Source: an uncultured Bacteroidales bacterium
Lineage (GTDB): Bacteria > Bacteroidota > Bacteroidia > Bacteroidales > P3
NCBI GenBank assembly: GCA_900318175.1
Contig: ONJQ01000010.1
Span: forward strand, 1 to 64,000
Reading direction: 5' to 3'
DNA length: 64,000 nucleotides
The translations under genes were made by a program, and so were the position numbers. Of this stretch, positions 61,191 to 64,000 are shown piece by piece. The notes beneath the pieces are model-generated. The model was not told where the DNA came from. It searched no databases and was given only the letters and a program-made list of their open reading frames with translations. Positions within the stretch are counted from its first letter, which is position 1; each line of letters begins with the position of its first letter.

Positions 61191-61758
61191 GCTCCAAGTG
61201 CTCGTGGCCGAGCCCAGCGACATCATACGCGAAGGGCTGCGCGTTCTGCTTGACGACGATGAGTTCGTCCTTCAGGCTCCGTTGCGCGAACTGCCTATGG
61301 ATTTTGCCCAGAGGATAGCCCGCTCCCAGCCTGACATCCTCATATTGAATCCCACCCTGCTGAACACCCCGCCACGGATGCAGCTCGTCTCCATACAACA
61401 GGCGCGCACAAGCATGGCCGTGGTGGCATTGGTCTACCAATACGTCGACCCGTCTCTCCTGTCCCAGTTCAAGACAGTCTTGGACATACGGGAACGGGGC
61501 AGCCGCGTGGCCCAGTTGCTGCGCCAATGCTGCGCCCCCGAGGCCGAGGATGAAGAGGGGTACGAACTCAGCGAGCGGGAGACCGAGGTGCTCGTGCTCC
61601 TGGCCCGGGGGTGCAGCAGCAAAGAGATTGCCGACAAACTGAACATCAGCGTCCACACCGTGAACACCCACCGTAAAAACATCACCCGCAAGACGGGCAT
61701 CAAGAGCGTGGCCGGCCTCGCGGTGTACGCCCTGCTCCACAACCTGGTGGCGGGATAA
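61180..61758 (+). CDS. LuxR-type response regulator with degenerate receiver
   Basis: The ATG at 61180 has a GGAGG-like box (about 61167-61172) and overlaps the hemerythrin gene by 11 bases. The 192-residue protein has a receiver-like N-terminal domain (VLVAEPSDIIREGLRVLL) and a LuxR/NarL helix-turn-helix at the C-terminus (LSERETEVLVLLARGCSSKEIADKLNISVHTVNTHRKNI). The phospho-acceptor Asp is replaced: the PDLxLLD segment reads PDILILNP (Asn57). A Cys pair (Cys117-Cys118) lies in the linker. It is therefore unlikely to be activated by a histidine kinase and may instead be controlled by the hemerythrin partner or a thiol/NO signal. No histidine kinase gene is adjacent. Confidence 0.85.
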   Translation: MKPKLQVLVAEPSDIIREGLRVLLDDDEFVLQAPLRELPMDFAQRIARSQPDILILNPTLLNTPPRMQLVSIQQARTSMAVVALVYQYVDPSLLSQFKTVLDIRERGSRVAQLLRQCCAPEAEDEEGYELSERETEVLVLLARGCSSKEIADKLNISVHTVNTHRKNITRKTGIKSVAGLAVYALLHNLVAG

Positions 61759-61779
61759 GCCAATTGAAAAATAAATAGA

Positions 61780-62982
61780 TTGAATAACAACACAGTGAAC
61801 GGGCAGCACACAGAACGGCTATGGAATGCCAACTACACCAAGGTGTGGGTGGCAAACTTCATGATATTCTTTTCATTCATGCTGCTGACCCCCCTGCTGC
61901 CTATCTACCTCAGCGAACAATTCGGTGCCGACAAGGACACCATCGGTCTGGTCCTGTTCGGCTACGCCGTCATGGCGCTCGTTGCAAGGCTCTTTTCGGG
62001 CTACGTGGTGGACAGTTTCCCCCGCAAGATGGTGCTCCTCATCAGCTTTACCGTCTTCACGCTCTTCTTTGTCGGCTACGTGGCTGCGGGCACGCTGATG
62101 CTCTTTGCCGCCGTGCGGACGGTCCACGGCATGCCCTTCGGCTTCACCACCGTGGCCAACAGCACCGTGGCTATCGACGTGTTGCCCTCCTCACGCCGCA
62201 CGGAGGGCATAGGCCTCTATGGGTTGAGCAACAATCTGGCCTCCGCCATATCGCCCACCGTCGCCATCTGGATCTACACCACCACACACAATTTTGACAT
62301 CATTTTCTGGCTGGCCATGGGCGTGGCTGCCGTGGGGCTGCTCATTGACGCCACCGTGACCACCCGTCCCCGCGCCGCGGTGAAAGGGAAGCAGCCCGTC
62401 TCCCTCGACCGTTTCTTCCTGATGAAGGGGTTGGGCGAAGCCCTGACCATGGTCTGCTTCGCCTTCAGCTACGGCGTTATGAGCACATACGTGGCTATCT
62501 ACGGCAAGGAGCGGTTGGGCATTGAGGGCGGCTCCGGCACCTTCTTCCTGCTGCTCTCCCTCGGCCTTATCCTGTCGCGGCTGCAGGGCAACAAAGCCCT
62601 GCGGCAGGGCCGCATCACCCATAACGCCTCCTTGGGCGTGTGCGTTTCGCTGGTGGGCTACCTGCTGTTTGCAGCCCTGCCCAACGCCTTCGGCTACTAT
62701 GCCGCCGCACTCGTCATCGGCCTCGGCAACGGCCACATGTATCCCGCCTACCAGAACATGTTTGTCGACCTTGCGCCCCACACGCAGCGCGGCACGGCCA
62801 ACAGCTCCATTCTCGTGGCCTGGGACGTGGGCGTGGGCCTCGGCATCGTGGCCGGAGGAGTGCTGAGCCAGCATTGGGGCTACGGAGCCGCCTTCTGGAC
62901 CGCATGGGTGGTCAACGCTGTGGGCTTTGCCGGCTACTGGCTCTATGTGAAAAGCCACTTCACCCGTCAGCGATTGAGATAG
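61780..62982 (+). CDS. MFS transporter
   Basis: A protein of about 400 residues with twelve predicted helices. Helix 1 is VWVANFMIFFSFMLLTPLLPIYL, and the loop 2-3 region (ARLFSGYVVDSFPRKMVLLISF) contains the MFS-type GxxxDxxxRKxxL. The central loop around VKGKQPVSLDRFFL separates the two six-helix halves. The substrate is unknown; the family includes drug and nutrient exporters. No ATG is found near the start: TTG at 61780 or GTG at 61795 is used, the former 21 bases after the regulator stop. Its position suggests that it is controlled by the LuxR-type regulator. Confidence 0.88.
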   Translation: MNNNTVNGQHTERLWNANYTKVWVANFMIFFSFMLLTPLLPIYLSEQFGADKDTIGLVLFGYAVMALVARLFSGYVVDSFPRKMVLLISFTVFTLFFVGYVAAGTLMLFAAVRTVHGMPFGFTTVANSTVAIDVLPSSRRTEGIGLYGLSNNLASAISPTVAIWIYTTTHNFDIIFWLAMGVAAVGLLIDATVTTRPRAAVKGKQPVSLDRFFLMKGLGEALTMVCFAFSYGVMSTYVAIYGKERLGIEGGSGTFFLLLSLGLILSRLQGNKALRQGRITHNASLGVCVSLVGYLLFAALPNAFGYYAAALVIGLGNGHMYPAYQNMFVDLAPHTQRGTANSSILVAWDVGVGLGIVAGGVLSQHWGYGAAFWTAWVVNAVGFAGYWLYVKSHFTRQRLR

Positions 62983-63309
62983 AAAAAACAAAAACGGAAC
63001 AACATTTTGCAACCATGAGAACAGAAAACGGTAGTGTCAACGTCGTGGGCAGTCGCCCCCCGCAACAATCCAGCCTTGCGGCGGGGTGTGGACATCAAGC
63101 CCGTGCACCCCATCTGTGGCTGTTGTCTGCACGTTTTGTTGGGGTCGGCAAAAAGTTGCCCTCCCCAGGTTCAAGACACACGGCAGCCCCGGCAAGTGGG
63201 GACACCCTCTGCGGGGCAAGCACCCCCAGACCGTTATGGGGCGTTTTGACCCTGAAGAAACACAGCAAATAGAACGTTATTTTTAAACCATTAAAACAAT
63301 AAAACGGAA
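62983..63309. other. GC-rich 327-base stretch before the polyferredoxin gene
   Basis: No convincing gene; the open frame from 63015 to 63272 (about 85 residues) has no recognised features and low-complexity composition. The stretch is rich in C and G runs with several possible hairpins (for example ccccgcaa with ttgcg...gggg near 63058-63082). It could be a structured leader or untranslated region of the downstream gene. I could not match it to a known riboswitch. Confidence 0.5.
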
Positions 63310-64000
63310 ATGTTACGCAGAATAAGAATCGGCTTGGCCATTGTGTTTTTTGTGGCCGTCACGCTGCTTTTTCTTGATTTTACAGGAGTGATGCATCTGT
63401 ATCTCGGCTGGCTGGCCAAGGTGCAGTTGTTGCCCGCAGTGCTGTCGCTGAATGTGGCGGTGGTGCTGTTCTTTGTTGTGGTGACACTGTTAGTGGGCAG
63501 AACCTACTGCTCTGTAGTGTGCCCCTTTGGAGTGATGCAGGATGTCTTCATTTGGTTGGGAGGACGATGGAAAAAGAATCGTTTCCACTTCACAAAGGGC
63601 TGGCCCTGGCTGCGAGTGGCCATGCTGGCGGTGTTTGTGCTGCTGATGGCGCTTGGACTGAACGGGATTACCATCCTGATAGCTCCCTACAGTGCCTATG
63701 GTCGTATAGCAACCAACCTATTCCAACCTGTTTATATGTGGATTAACAACCTCTTTGCCTATTTTGCTGAGCGAGCAGACAGCTATGCTTTCTACAGCGT
63801 GGATGTGTGGGTGAAAAGTGGAGTCACGTTGGCAGTGGCCGCTGTTACGTTTGTGCTGGTGGGATTTGTTTCTTTCCGTTGGGGAAGAGTGTGGTGCAAC
63901 ACGGTATGTCCCGTAGGAACGGTGCTGGGATTCCTGTCCCGCTTTGCCCTGCTTAAACCGCGTATTGACACCGGCAAGTGCAACGGTTGCGGCAAGTGTG
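63310..64000 (+). CDS. NapH/polyferredoxin-type 4Fe-4S membrane protein (cut by window end)
   Basis: The ATG at 63310 opens an uninterrupted frame to the last base. About 230 residues are visible: several membrane helices (about residues 7-25, 40-62, 95-118 and 160-187), with two CxxxCP motifs (YCSVVCPFG with Cys67/Cys71, WCNTVCPVG with Cys196/Cys200), then CNGCGKC (Cys224/227/230) at the window edge, the start of a ferredoxin 4Fe-4S domain. This is the NapH/CcoG-like polyferredoxin family, which passes electrons across or along the membrane. It would probably continue with a second 4Fe-4S motif. It follows the hemerythrin/LuxR/MFS genes, but its link to them is not established. Confidence 0.85.
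   Translation, partial: MLRRIRIGLAIVFFVAVTLLFLDFTGVMHLYLGWLAKVQLLPAVLSLNVAVVLFFVVVTLLVGRTYCSVVCPFGVMQDVFIWLGGRWKKNRFHFTKGWPWLRVAMLAVFVLLMALGLNGITILIAPYSAYGRIATNLFQPVYMWINNLFAYFAERADSYAFYSVDVWVKSGVTLAVAAVTFVLVGFVSFRWGRVWCNTVCPVGTVLGFLSRFALLKPRIDTGKCNGCGKC

Noticed and set aside
62640-63272. Open frame reaching from inside the MFS gene to 63272, with an internal ATG at 63015
   Set aside because: The first part overlaps the MFS gene out of frame and the rest has low-complexity Pro/Gly/Ser composition without any motif; an 85-residue product from 63015 is not supported.
62983-63309. Cobalamin-type or other known riboswitch before the polyferredoxin gene
   Set aside because: I looked for the conserved boxes of common riboswitch classes and found none; only generic GC hairpins are present.
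1-64000. tRNA, rRNA, insertion sequences and prophage genes
   Set aside because: Intergenic regions were read for tRNA-like cloverleaf patterns and terminal inverted repeats with transposase genes; none was found.

Overview
This window is a chromosomal segment from a member of the Bacteroidales, estimated by eye at 50-60% GC. Four observations support this. The window carries type IX secretion (T9SS) genes: porU and porV next to ispF, and porP and porK. At least two proteins, probably three, end in a T9SS C-terminal sorting domain. A Bacteroidetes-type -7 promoter element (TAnnTTTG) recurs upstream of genes. Shine-Dalgarno sites are mostly absent. The family or genus cannot be fixed from the sequence alone. 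No tRNA, rRNA, insertion sequence, prophage or CRISPR array was seen.

Layout. 1-1.2 kb: two SAM-dependent methyltransferases (the first cut by the window edge). 1.4-13.3 kb, minus strand: a glycan and cell-wall catabolic cluster with a GH97 alpha-glucoside hydrolase, a membrane-anchored Ntn amide hydrolase, two GH78 alpha-L-rhamnosidases joined by 4-bp overlaps, an LD-carboxypeptidase lipoprotein and a tandem PAP2 acid phosphatase with a T9SS tail. 13.6-15.9 kb: a TPR protein and an S1/P1-nuclease/phospholipase C-like protein. 16-19.7 kb, minus: a phospholipid pair (cardiolipin synthase-like and CDP-alcohol phosphatidyltransferase) and a C69 dipeptidase. 19.8-27.1 kb: two secreted C1 cysteine peptidases, a DUF3267 membrane zincin, an AlkZ-related protein, a thioredoxin-like lipoprotein, a DUF2461 protein and a TlpA/DUF4369 lipoprotein. 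27.7-36.1 kb, plus: guaB, two periplasmic PpiC/SurA chaperones, a MoxR ATPase, an unknown secreted protein and panB. 36.2-42 kb, minus: DUF1846, an M1 aminopeptidase with a T9SS tail, floA and nfeD. 42.5-47.9 kb, minus: porU, porV, ispF, clpS. 48.3-50.9 kb, plus: porP and porK, closed by a terminator, so porLMN must lie elsewhere. 51-59.5 kb: an AT-richer lipoprotein, an OstA-like protein, grpE-dnaJ, DUF2851 and a MurF-alanine racemase fusion. 59.8-64 kb: a small lipoprotein, then a hemerythrin protein overlapping a LuxR-type regulator with a degenerate receiver, an MFS transporter and a polyferredoxin cut by the window end.

How the parts work together. PorU and PorV belong to the T9SS outer-membrane attachment complex. 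PorP and PorK belong to the export machinery. Likely clients in the window are the PAP2 phosphatase, the M1 aminopeptidase and PorU itself. The two PpiC proteins and the OstA-like protein are envelope biogenesis factors.

Points that most deserve a second look are: (1) intergenic palindromes built from 11-bp units at two distant places, with a third weaker example; (2) the hemerythrin/degenerate-receiver LuxR pair; (3) the amide hydrolase embedded in the rhamnosidase operon; (4) the truncated porPK operon followed by an AT-rich lipoprotein.
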